From positions 1-47,300 of the forward strand of contig CALVRI010000006.1 in assembly GCA_944358525.1 (NCBI GenBank): a stretch of DNA of 47,300 nt, in the 5' to 3' direction. This stretch comes from an uncultured Bacilli bacterium (GTDB taxonomy: Bacteria > Bacillota_I > Bacilli_A > RF39 > UBA660). Below the pieces are notes generated by a model, which was not told the origin of the DNA, did no database searches, and was given only the letters and a program-made list of their open reading frames with translations. The translations under genes were made by a program, and so were the position numbers. Positions 38,831 to 46,248 of this stretch are shown piece by piece. How positions within the stretch are numbered: the stretch's first letter is position 1; the number at the start of each line of letters is the position of its first letter.

Positions 38831-39547
38831 ATGGAGAGATTACAAAAAATTATAGCAAATAGTGGATACTGCTCTAGGAGAAAAGCTGAGGAGTTAATTT
38901 TAAATGGTAAAGTAAAAGTAAATGGTGAGACTATTAATACATTAGGTAGTAAAGCTAGTTATGCGGATACGATAATTATTAACGGAGTTACTTTAAAATT
39001 GGAACCTAAAGAATATGTTTTACTTTATAAACCTAGGGGAGTAGTGTCAAGTGTACATGATGATAAAGGACGAAAAACAGTTGTCGATATTGTAGAAAGT
39101 GAAAATAGACTTTATCCGGTTGGTAGACTTGATTATGATACAAGTGGATTATTACTTTTAACTAATGATGGGGAACTTACTAATTTACTTATTCATCCTT
39201 CACATGAGGTAGAGAAAGTATATTTAGTTAAAATTGATGATATTGTTAATCCTAGTTTAGTTAAAAGTTTAAGTAATGGAGTTGTAATAGATGGTAAAAA
39301 AACTGGTAAGGCTAGAGTTAAAATAAAAAAAATAGATAAAAAGAAAAAAAGTTCTTTAATAGAACTTACAATTTATGAAGGTAGAAATCATCAGGTTAAA
39401 AAAATGTTTGAAGCAATTGGTTACAAAGTTTCTAAACTTAAAAGAGAGAAGTTTGCGGGGTTTACTTTAGAAGGACTTAAATCTGGGGAATATCGTCATT
39501 TAAATATTAAGGAAGTTAAGACTTTATATGCGGTAGCTAAAAAATAG
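38831..39547 (+). CDS. rluB: 23S rRNA pseudouridine synthase, RluB/RsuA family
   Basis: The ATG at 38831 follows taggtga; 238 residues. An N-terminal S4 domain (RLQKIIANSGYCSRRKAEEL) is followed by the RsuA-type catalytic region with PVGRLDYDTSGLLLLTNDG (catalytic Asp in RLDYDTSG) and EGRNHQVKKMFEAIG. It makes pseudouridine in 23S rRNA, probably at the RluB site. It ends with zero bases between its stop and the convergent stop of the next gene. Confidence 0.93.
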   Translation: MERLQKIIANSGYCSRRKAEELILNGKVKVNGETINTLGSKASYADTIIINGVTLKLEPKEYVLLYKPRGVVSSVHDDKGRKTVVDIVESENRLYPVGRLDYDTSGLLLLTNDGELTNLLIHPSHEVEKVYLVKIDDIVNPSLVKSLSNGVVIDGKKTGKARVKIKKIDKKKKSSLIELTIYEGRNHQVKKMFEAIGYKVSKLKREKFAGFTLEGLKSGEYRHLNIKEVKTLYAVAKK

Positions 39548-39557
39548 CTACTTTTTT
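39533..39557. terminator. Bidirectional terminator shared by convergent genes
   Basis: gtagcta (39533-39539), loop aaaaa, tagctac (39545-39551), then six T; read from the other side the A run in front serves as T run. The stem contains both stop codons: TAG of rluB (39545-39547) and, in reverse, TAG of the nuclease gene (39548-39550). Confidence 0.85.
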
Positions 39558-40294
39558 ATTTTGATTAGTTTGTGGTCGCTAAAATCGTTATCGATAACAT
39601 CAACATTTTCAATAATAAATTCTTTAGGAATGAATATATGATCTGGAGTTTTACAGTTATATGATAATTTAAATGGGTTTACAGGAGGTTTAAAAGTGTT
39701 TTCGTTTATTGGGATTAGTTTACAGTTATGCTTCTGTATATACTTTACAAATTCTTGAAATAATTTATTATCTTTGTTTAGATTAAAATCACCAGTTAAG
39801 ATAATAGGGTAATTATTATTTAATTCAATGATTTGTTTTAAATGAATTAACTGTGTTTTTCGGCCAGTATTGGTTAGGTGGTCAAGGTGAGTGTTTATAA
39901 CTGTAAACTTCCTTTTTTCTTTAGTTAGTGTTGTTACTGTAGCTATTCTTGGAAAGATAGAAAGTAAACTTCTTTTTCCTATTTTATTTATATTTTTTGA
40001 TAGAGAATAAGTTTTAGTTTTGATAATTTTTAAGTTTGTTATAATAGCATTTTTCTCACCAAAATGAGAATACCATATACTTTTATTATTAAATCTATTT
40101 TCACCGGTAAAGTGGTAATTTGGCATAAAAGTTTTTAATCTATTTTCGTAAGTATCAGTAAGTTCTTGAAGACATATGATGTCAGGATTTTGTTTATTTA
40201 TAAAATCTGCAAAAGCTTTCGCATTTTCTCCACCATTATAATTTTTATTTACGACTTTGTTTTGAATGTTAAAATTAATTATTGATAGTTTCAT
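39548..40294 (-). CDS. Endonuclease/exonuclease/phosphatase (EEP) family protein
   Basis: The ATG at 40294 (reading leftwards) follows ggaggga; 248 residues. EEP motifs in order: NFNIQN, DIICLQELTD (metal-binding Glu), VINTHLDHL, ILTGDFNLN (Asp and Asn) and a final DHKLI with FSDH. This is the DNase I/exonuclease III fold, which cuts phosphodiesters; the exact substrate (DNA, RNA, lipid or nucleotide) cannot be told. No signal peptide, so it acts in the cytoplasm. Confidence 0.88.
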   Translation of the reverse strand: MKLSIINFNIQNKVVNKNYNGGENAKAFADFINKQNPDIICLQELTDTYENRLKTFMPNYHFTGENRFNNKSIWYSHFGEKNAIITNLKIIKTKTYSLSKNINKIGKRSLLSIFPRIATVTTLTKEKRKFTVINTHLDHLTNTGRKTQLIHLKQIIELNNNYPIILTGDFNLNKDNKLFQEFVKYIQKHNCKLIPINENTFKPPVNPFKLSYNCKTPDHIFIPKEFIIENVDVIDNDFSDHKLIKIKK

Positions 40295-40336
40295 GTTTCC
40301 CTCCATTTAAAAGTATATGAAAAAGAAAACTTAAAA

Positions 40337-40522
40337 TTAGTTTTCTTCTATTTCAATAGCTTCGGTTGGACAACCTTCTGCTGCCATTTTTACATCATCA
40401 TTAATTTCATCTTTTACTGCTTTTGCTAGTCCATCATCATCAAATTCAAAGACTTCTGGACATGTAGCTGTACAGGCACCACAGCCGATACATTTGTCCT
40501 TGTTTACGGTTACTTTTGCCAT
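40337..40522 (-). CDS. Single-cluster [4Fe-4S] ferredoxin
   Basis: 61 residues. Cluster ligands are Cys11, Cys14 and Cys17 (CIGCGAC) and Cys51 followed by Pro (GCPTEA). Cys21 is extra and may pair or be spare. It is an electron carrier of the type used by anaerobes (partners such as pyruvate:ferredoxin oxidoreductase), which points to an anaerobic life. The ribosome binding site is tggaggtatg; the promoter lies just upstream. Confidence 0.93.
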   Translation of the reverse strand: MAKVTVNKDKCIGCGACTATCPEVFEFDDDGLAKAVKDEINDDVKMAAEGCPTEAIEIEEN

Positions 40523-40541
40523 TTTTCATACCTCCATAAAA

Positions 40542-40570
40542 ATTATAAATAAAACTATTAAAAAAAGCAA
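40542..40570 (-). promoter_or_regulatory. Promoter of the ferredoxin gene
   Basis: On the minus strand TTGCTT (40570-40565), 17-bp spacer, TATAAT (40547-40542). Confidence 0.7.
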
Positions 40571-40627
40571 GTGTTACTTTTAAAATATGACAAAATATGA
40601 TATTATTAATAATAAGAGGTGGTACGG

Positions 40628-41440
40628 GTGGCATCGAGAATGGAGAAGTATTACAAAAAAGAGGCTCAAGGTAATTCTAGAACTAAACGTAATACAAGAC
40701 TTTATAATAGTATTTATTCATATGGTAAGTATAGTAATATTGAAGGAATTGCATCTATTGATAATACTAACGAGATAGATATTACTAAAGTTAAAGAGAT
40801 GCTGGAGACAAGAGAAAAGTATCAAGCGGAGAGAAGATATAGAAGACTTACTAATGAGGATAAACCAGTTCAAGAGTTACCTAAGGTTCAAAAAAGGTAT
40901 AAAGAAGATGAAGAGCGAACTTATGATATTATGGATGTATTAACTAAGGCTAGAGAAAAGAAGGAACCAGATGATAAAGAGCGAGTACTTAGTAAAACTA
41001 GTTATGATGTTTTAAAAAATATTGATTTGAAGAGAAATGTGAATAGAAAAGATTACTATGATGGTGATGAGTTGGATGATATGATTCAAACAATTTCAAA
41101 CACTAGTATGCTTAATAAACTTGATGATGCAGATTTAGCAGCCGATATGTTTAGTGATTTGAAAGGACATAATGAAGATACACAGGTTGGTAATTTAAGT
41201 AATATAAAGGATTTAATTGAAGAAAACAAGAAGTTTGTAAAAGATGATAAAAAAGAACAAACTATGGATAATTCGTTCTTTACATCTAATTTAAAATTGA
41301 AAAAAAAGGATTTTGTTTCATATGATGATGATGAAGATAAAAAAGGTTCAGTATTTAAAACTATTTTTGTAACAATTCTTATTTTAGGGATTATTGCGGT
41401 TATAGGTATTTTAGTTGTTCAAAAGTTAGGTCTTTTTTAA
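40628..41440 (+). CDS. Charged protein with a C-terminal membrane anchor, family unknown
   Basis: A GTG at 40628 follows aagaggtgg and gives 270 residues (another GTG lies three codons upstream). About 235 residues are very charged and probably helical (KEMLETREKYQAERRYRRL and similar), in the cytoplasm. Then one hydrophobic helix (about 244-266) ends the protein. It has the look of a Bacilli division or cell-shape accessory protein, but no homology can be claimed. Its last 15 bases overlap the convergent gerAB. Confidence 0.65.
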   Translation: MASRMEKYYKKEAQGNSRTKRNTRLYNSIYSYGKYSNIEGIASIDNTNEIDITKVKEMLETREKYQAERRYRRLTNEDKPVQELPKVQKRYKEDEERTYDIMDVLTKAREKKEPDDKERVLSKTSYDVLKNIDLKRNVNRKDYYDGDELDDMIQTISNTSMLNKLDDADLAADMFSDLKGHNEDTQVGNLSNIKDLIEENKKFVKDDKKEQTMDNSFFTSNLKLKKKDFVSYDDDEDKKGSVFKTIFVTILILGIIAVIGILVVQKLGLF

Positions 41441-41449
41441 ACTTTTGAA
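41418..41449. terminator. Bidirectional hairpin at a convergent gene overlap
   Basis: ttcaaaagtt (41418-41427) pairs with aacttttgaa (41440-41449) across 12 bases holding a T run. It lies in the overlap of two convergent coding ends, so both transcripts could stop here. There is no long T run outside the stem, so efficiency is uncertain. Confidence 0.5.
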
Positions 41450-42499
41450 GAAAGTTATTAAAGGTATTATGAAAAAAGCTATATAAAGAATGTATATTAA
41501 TTGATGTTTGAAATAAGCTATTTCTGTACCTTTTGTTGTAAAAATAATGCTTGTTAAAATAGTGATAATTAAACAAACAATAATCATAATAATGTTGTTT
41601 GTTTTTTCTTTGATTTGAAATATTTCTTTTAAAGCTTCTTTGATAAAAAATAAAGACATCATTATTTGAACAAATAAGGCGAGAAACCATTCTAGTGATA
41701 ATATACTTTCAACTCTATCAATAATATCTAAAACACTTACTCTTTTTAGAAGATGAAAACTAGGGTAGTTGTATAATTCAGATAAATGTATACCAAATAT
41801 GCTGATGGTTAGAAACATAACATTTAAAAGGGAAAGACCACTTATTAGATAAAATATAAAACTTTTTTTAGGAGAGTAATTTTTAATGTTATTTTTAGGA
41901 ATTATATTAAGAAGAAATAGAGGTATTATATTAAAACCAATAAAACAAAATGATCCGTATAAAATGTTATTTGGATTATTATTTAAAATTGGCTTGATAT
42001 TATCAACATTAACATTTCCAATAAGTCCTGATAGTATAATTATGATAAATATTAATGATATATAAAACATAATAAGACTTACTTTGCTGAAAACATGAAA
42101 GTTTTTAGTTATAGTGTAGATGACTGGAAGTATTAGGATGATAATAATTATGGTAGTTGAAGTTCGATATAAATACTGAGAGTCAATAAAGTGGACTATT
42201 ATCCAATAACTACATATAGCAAAAATAAATGTTGCGGCAATTAAGATAAGATTTAAGAAAGTCCCAAATTTACCCAATTTTTCTTTGTTAATTTGAATAA
42301 TATTTTTATCCGGGTATTTATTTTTTAAATAAGAATATAGTGAGAAGGGAATAATACCTATAATAATGGCAATTAAAATACTTATCCAGGAGTCTTGATG
42401 AGCGGTACTTATCAAAATTTCAGCAGTTATTTCAATAAAAGTGGCTCTTGTTAAAAACCATAAAAGTGTATTATATTCTAATGAAGTTATTTTTTTCAT
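41426..42499 (-). CDS. gerAB: Spore germination permease, GerAB family
   Basis: 357 residues, about ten membrane helices. It belongs to the amino-acid-permease-like germinant receptor B subunits. Its features are an early ALLW-type segment (LEYNTLLWFLTRATFIEITA), a loop with QYLYRTSTTI, and helices through to FFIIPLITFF. It binds the germinant in the spore inner membrane. Last gene of the operon; its ATG overlaps the gerAC stop (TAATG) with ribosome binding site aggaggataa. Confidence 0.88.
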   Translation of the reverse strand: MKKITSLEYNTLLWFLTRATFIEITAEILISTAHQDSWISILIAIIIGIIPFSLYSYLKNKYPDKNIIQINKEKLGKFGTFLNLILIAATFIFAICSYWIIVHFIDSQYLYRTSTTIIIIILILPVIYTITKNFHVFSKVSLIMFYISLIFIIIILSGLIGNVNVDNIKPILNNNPNNILYGSFCFIGFNIIPLFLLNIIPKNNIKNYSPKKSFIFYLISGLSLLNVMFLTISIFGIHLSELYNYPSFHLLKRVSVLDIIDRVESILSLEWFLALFVQIMMSLFFIKEALKEIFQIKEKTNNIIMIIVCLIITILTSIIFTTKGTEIAYFKHQLIYILYIAFFIIPLITFFKSLKKT

Positions 42500-43677
42500 T
42501 ATTTATCCTCCTTTATTGTGTTAAGTAAAGAGCCTGTCGCATTTATTTTTAAGTTTGTTTTTACTTTGATATTTAAGTTTGGAAAGTATTTAGAATTCCA
42601 ATTTTTTTCTAGTTTTTTCCATGTGTTTGGGTTATTTTTATATATTAGGTTACCAAAACCAAAGATATCAGCTTGCCATTTATTTTGTACTTTTTTTATA
42701 ACTTTAGTTAAATCTTTTTTTAATGATGAACTCCAAACTTTTTCTATTTTGTTTATTTCTTTATAATCTTGGATATCTATTTTATTATTAATGTTATAAA
42801 TATCACCAACTCCACTAATTGTTATTTCAATATTTTTTTCATCAATTATTTTTATGTTTGATTTTAATGAACTTGTTTCAATACTAATATTTTCATTTTG
42901 ATATTTAACATTATAATTTATTTCTTTGGAATCTCCTTTTAAGACATTGATGGCCCAGCTTTCTTCTTCAGTGGAAAATCCTTTTAATTTATCACCTTTA
43001 TAAATAGCAAGAGGACCTAACATTAGATATGATTCTGGTTCAGTTGTTTCTAGATTTTTTTCATTACTTCCTTCTTTGACACTACCATTTATAGTTATAG
43101 AAGGTAGGACTGGATCATAACCTTTTTCTAATATTTGACTTATGAAATTACTATAGGTTATAGATGTGGCAATGGATTTTGTTTCAGAGTTGGATTCAAT
43201 TAAGGTTGCTATACTTTGTGAAGGGAATGATTCTAAGGGGGAGACTATTTTTAAGATGTTTTTTGCTTTTTCATCTTTAGCTTGGAGTAAGTAAAACTTT
43301 TTTCTAGTTTGGGGATTTCTAAGTAGCCAATCAGCTATTTTTAAAAATCCATCTTTAGCAATATCTTCGGATATGACAACGACATTTATATGACCTAAAT
43401 ATACTTGTTTGGGAACAATTTGTTCAATGTCTTTTGAGGCTTCGGCAATAGTTTTTCCTTTACCTGTATAAACGGTTGTTTTAGCTTCTCCTTCTTTGGC
43501 AGAAGTTTGGGCTTTAGGAGAGTTGGCAATTAAAAAACTTAATTCGTATTCATCATCTGCTTTATCAAAGGCAACAGCTGTTACTATTGATAGGTTATTT
43601 AACTCTTCATAGCCACCGCATCCAGTTAAGGTTACAGAGATAATAAGTGTTGTTATAATAAGTATTAATTTTTTCAT
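42499..43677 (-). CDS. gerAC: Spore germination lipoprotein, Ger(x)C family
   Basis: 392 residues. Lipobox LTGC with the lipid Cys at about 20, then GGYEELNNLSIVTAVAFDK, the usual GerAC start (normally WDxxEIxxLxxVxxxGxD). The outer domain is full length, with a NPQTRKKFYLLQAKDE segment. It forms the germinant receptor with GerAA and GerAB. Second gene of the operon, overlapping gerAA by 4 bases. Confidence 0.9.
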   Translation of the reverse strand: MKKLILIITTLIISVTLTGCGGYEELNNLSIVTAVAFDKADDEYELSFLIANSPKAQTSAKEGEAKTTVYTGKGKTIAEASKDIEQIVPKQVYLGHINVVVISEDIAKDGFLKIADWLLRNPQTRKKFYLLQAKDEKAKNILKIVSPLESFPSQSIATLIESNSETKSIATSITYSNFISQILEKGYDPVLPSITINGSVKEGSNEKNLETTEPESYLMLGPLAIYKGDKLKGFSTEEESWAINVLKGDSKEINYNVKYQNENISIETSSLKSNIKIIDEKNIEITISGVGDIYNINNKIDIQDYKEINKIEKVWSSSLKKDLTKVIKKVQNKWQADIFGFGNLIYKNNPNTWKKLEKNWNSKYFPNLNIKVKTNLKINATGSLLNTIKEDK

Positions 43678-45134
43678 TTTGTCCTCCTTTGTCTATGAGG
43701 GTTTAATTTACTTACATAATTAGGTCTGGTGATAAGTTTTTCTTCTGGTGCTTTATATATGGCATTTGATTGATCTTTTTTGGAAAAAGGAGCAAAAGGG
43801 GCTAAATAACTGGTTTCTAAGTTTTCTAATGATGATAGTTTTACAAGCCAAATAATAGCAAATGATAGGATACCAATTATGCCTAGAATACTGGCGGCTA
43901 ATATGAAAATAAAACGCCATGATCTAATACCATTCATGAAGTCAATATCAGTAAAGATTAAACTACATATAGATGTAAAGGCAACAACTATAACGGTTAT
44001 TGGTGATACAATTCCTGCATCTACAGCGGCCTGCCCTAAAACTAAAGCACCAACAATACTCATTGCGGCTGACATACTGCTTGGACTTCTTAAATCACTT
44101 TCTCTTAAAATTTCAAAAATTGTTGTGAGTAAAATTATTTCAAAGGTTGTTGGGAAGGGGACTCCTTCTCTTTGAATGGCTAAAGATATTAATAGTTTAT
44201 CTGGTATAGTATTTTGGTCATAGGTGGTTATTGCTATATATATGGCTGGTGTAAATATTGTTATGATTAAGGCTATTGTTCTTAGGACTCTAGTGAAGGT
44301 GATGTTTGATGATTTTTGATTTTCATCTTCGGATGTATGAAGGTAATCAATAAAAACATTTGGTAAGATTAAAGTAAAAGGACAATTTTCAACAAATATG
44401 ACTATTTTTCCTGATAGTAAAGCTTGCGAGACAACATCTGGTCTTTCACTACTTTGAATTTGAGGAAAAACGGATTTATTTTCTATTAAATAGTCTCTAA
44501 TATTACCACTATCTAAAACACCATCAACATCTATTTTTTTTAATCTTTTTTTTATTTCCTTTAACTTTTTTGGATCAGCGATACCATTTATGTAAGCAAT
44601 ACTAACTCTTGTCTGGGTTCTTCTACCTAATTTCATTTCATTAAACCAAAGGTTTGAATCTTTAATTCTTTTTCTTATTAATCCTAAGTTTTTAGAATGA
44701 CTTTCGGTGAAACTATCTTTGGAACCTCTTAGTATTGGTTCACTTGTGGATTCGGTGACACCTCTATCTAGCTGAGCTCTTGTTTCCATGATAATAGCTT
44801 CACTAAATCCATCGACAACAATAATTGTAAAACCGCTTGATAAGAAGTAGGGAAACTGAGTGTAATCGTTTATGGTAAATAACTGACTATTGAATAAACT
44901 ATTTTTTAGGGCATCAAAAATATTTTGGAAAAGATTTTTATTAGTTTTAGTATATAATGTTCCTTTGATAATAAAGTCACTGATTGTGCTGGCTTGTGAC
45001 GAACTTTCTAGAAAAATAATACCAATATTTGTTCCTTTGAGGTTTATAAGTCTAGTGTTGACATCGGGACTATTTCCGTATAGTTTTTTTGTTTTTTCAA
45101 TTACTTTTTTTGCGTTTTTTTCTATTTTTTCCAT
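43674..45134 (-). CDS. gerAA: Spore germination protein, GerAA family
   Basis: 486 residues. A soluble N-terminal part (about 1-280) is followed by four or five membrane helices. Typical GerAA motifs: VVDGFSEAIIMETR, EPILRGSKDSFTES, then IALIITIFTPAIYIAITTYD and REGVPFPTTFEIILLTTIFE, LRSPSSMSAAMSIVGALVLG. Largest subunit of the nutrient germination receptor. First gene of an A-C-B operon. Upstream on the minus strand CATAATA (45161-45155) with ACATA 18 bp further upstream could be a forespore sigma-G promoter (weak call). Confidence 0.95.
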   Translation of the reverse strand: MEKIEKNAKKVIEKTKKLYGNSPDVNTRLINLKGTNIGIIFLESSSQASTISDFIIKGTLYTKTNKNLFQNIFDALKNSLFNSQLFTINDYTQFPYFLSSGFTIIVVDGFSEAIIMETRAQLDRGVTESTSEPILRGSKDSFTESHSKNLGLIRKRIKDSNLWFNEMKLGRRTQTRVSIAYINGIADPKKLKEIKKRLKKIDVDGVLDSGNIRDYLIENKSVFPQIQSSERPDVVSQALLSGKIVIFVENCPFTLILPNVFIDYLHTSEDENQKSSNITFTRVLRTIALIITIFTPAIYIAITTYDQNTIPDKLLISLAIQREGVPFPTTFEIILLTTIFEILRESDLRSPSSMSAAMSIVGALVLGQAAVDAGIVSPITVIVVAFTSICSLIFTDIDFMNGIRSWRFIFILAASILGIIGILSFAIIWLVKLSSLENLETSYLAPFAPFSKKDQSNAIYKAPEEKLITRPNYVSKLNPHRQRRTK

Positions 45135-45154
45135 AATATCCCTGCTTTCTTTTA

Positions 45155-45184
45155 TATTATGGACAAAAATATTCTAGTTTATGT
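45155..45184 (-). promoter_or_regulatory. Possible forespore (sigma-G-like) promoter of gerA
   Basis: On the minus strand ACATA (45184-45180), 18-bp spacer, CATAATA (45161-45155). The -10 resembles the sigma-G consensus CATnnTA; the -35 is a loose fit. Germination receptor operons are normally under sigma-G, which is the main reason for the call. Confidence 0.3.
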
Positions 45185-45218
45185 TATAATTCTTGGAAAT
45201 ACAGTTTATTTTGTTTGT

Positions 45219-45263
45219 AGTGTGAAACTTTTTTGATTTTTTTTAATAAAAATGTTTCACACT
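45219..45263. promoter_or_regulatory. Inverted repeat, possible operator of the Fic gene
   Basis: agtgtgaaac (45219-45228) and gtttcacact (45254-45263) are perfect 10-bp inverted repeats, 25 bases apart. The right arm covers the -35 position of the Fic promoter. This arrangement suits a repressor that bridges two sites; self-regulation by Fic-type modules is known in some systems but is not shown here. Confidence 0.5.
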
Positions 45264-45283
45264 TTTGTTTGAAATGTTATAAT
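45255..45283 (+). promoter_or_regulatory. Promoter of the Fic-like gene
   Basis: TTTCAC (45255-45260), 17-bp spacer, then TATAAT (45278-45283) with an extended TGT. It overlaps the right arm of the inverted repeat. Confidence 0.6.
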
Positions 45284-45304
45284 ATAATAAAAGGATTTGG
45301 TAAT

Positions 45305-46240
45305 ATGAAAAATGATTTTGAACTTATAAATGTTTTAATAAGTAAACAAAAATTAGAAGAAAAATTGAATTTGATGATTTATGGCTCTGCTGAGATAAGA
45401 GAAAAAGGCGGAAAGAAGTATATTTATGTACATTATAGAGATGGTGGTGTGCTAACTACGAAGTATGCGGGTGAATATACGGATGAATTATATAATTTGA
45501 TTTTGAATAATAATGCAGAAGTAAAAAAGATAAAGAAAGAAATTAAAACTTTAGAGAAAAAGTTAAAGGAATTAGGATATAGTTTTCCAGGATTAAGCGA
45601 TAAAGTTAAATTAAATATTGATTTTGCAAAAAGAAATATGGCGATGACAATTTATGATCAAGCAATATTAGAAGGAGTTGCGACAACTTTTGTGGATACT
45701 GAAAATATTATTGAAGGTGGTAAAGTAAATAATATGACTTCAGATGATATTATGAAAATAATTAATCTAAAACATGCCTGGGAGTTTATTTTAAATGAAA
45801 ATGTAGTTTTATCTCCAGATAATTTTTCTTTACTTTCACAGATTAATAAATTAGTTATAGAAGGATTTTATTATAATGCGGGTGTGGTAAGAAGTACACC
45901 AGTTAGAATAGGTGGAACAACATGGTCTCCTAGTATTCCTATAGAAAGTGAGATAATAAGTGAGATGGATGAGTTAGTAAATAGTGATTTAAGTGAAGTG
46001 GATAAGGCTACCGAACTACTTTTATATGTGATGAAAAGGCAAATATTTATTGATGGTAATAAAAGAACAGCAGTTTTGTTTGCAAATCACTATTTGATTT
46101 CACATGGTTTAGGAATAATTGCGATTCCAGCTGATTTAACTGATGAATATAAAAAGTTATTAATTTCATATTATGAAGGCAAGGATGAAAGTAAAATAAA
46201 GATGTTTTTAAAAGAAAAATGTTATATTGCATTAAAGTGA
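45305..46240 (+). CDS. Fic-family protein with altered catalytic motif (His replaced by Gln)
   Basis: The ATG at 45305 lies 22 bases after the -10 and is preferred over an upstream in-frame ATG at 45233, which lies before the promoter. 311 residues. A helical N-terminal part (10-95) is followed by a Fic domain whose motif reads QIFIDGNKRTA (246-256). In active Fic enzymes the first residue is His (HxFxxGN[GK]R). Here it is Gln246, so AMP transfer may be lost or changed. An inhibitory-helix-like TENIIEGG occurs at 132-139. It may be a regulator, a Doc-like kinase variant or a dead enzyme. Stop overlaps the ribosome binding site of the next gene. Confidence 0.8.
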   Translation: MKNDFELINVLISKQKLEEKLNLMIYGSAEIREKGGKKYIYVHYRDGGVLTTKYAGEYTDELYNLILNNNAEVKKIKKEIKTLEKKLKELGYSFPGLSDKVKLNIDFAKRNMAMTIYDQAILEGVATTFVDTENIIEGGKVNNMTSDDIMKIINLKHAWEFILNENVVLSPDNFSLLSQINKLVIEGFYYNAGVVRSTPVRIGGTTWSPSIPIESEIISEMDELVNSDLSEVDKATELLLYVMKRQIFIDGNKRTAVLFANHYLISHGLGIIAIPADLTDEYKKLLISYYEGKDESKIKMFLKEKCYIALK

Positions 46241-46248
46241 GGATAAAT

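Noticed and set aside
42518-42766. Open frames on the plus strand inside gerA (also 43879-44175 and 44890-45177)
   Set aside because: They are antisense to well supported gerA genes, lack ribosome binding sites and have compositions expected of reverse-strand shadows.
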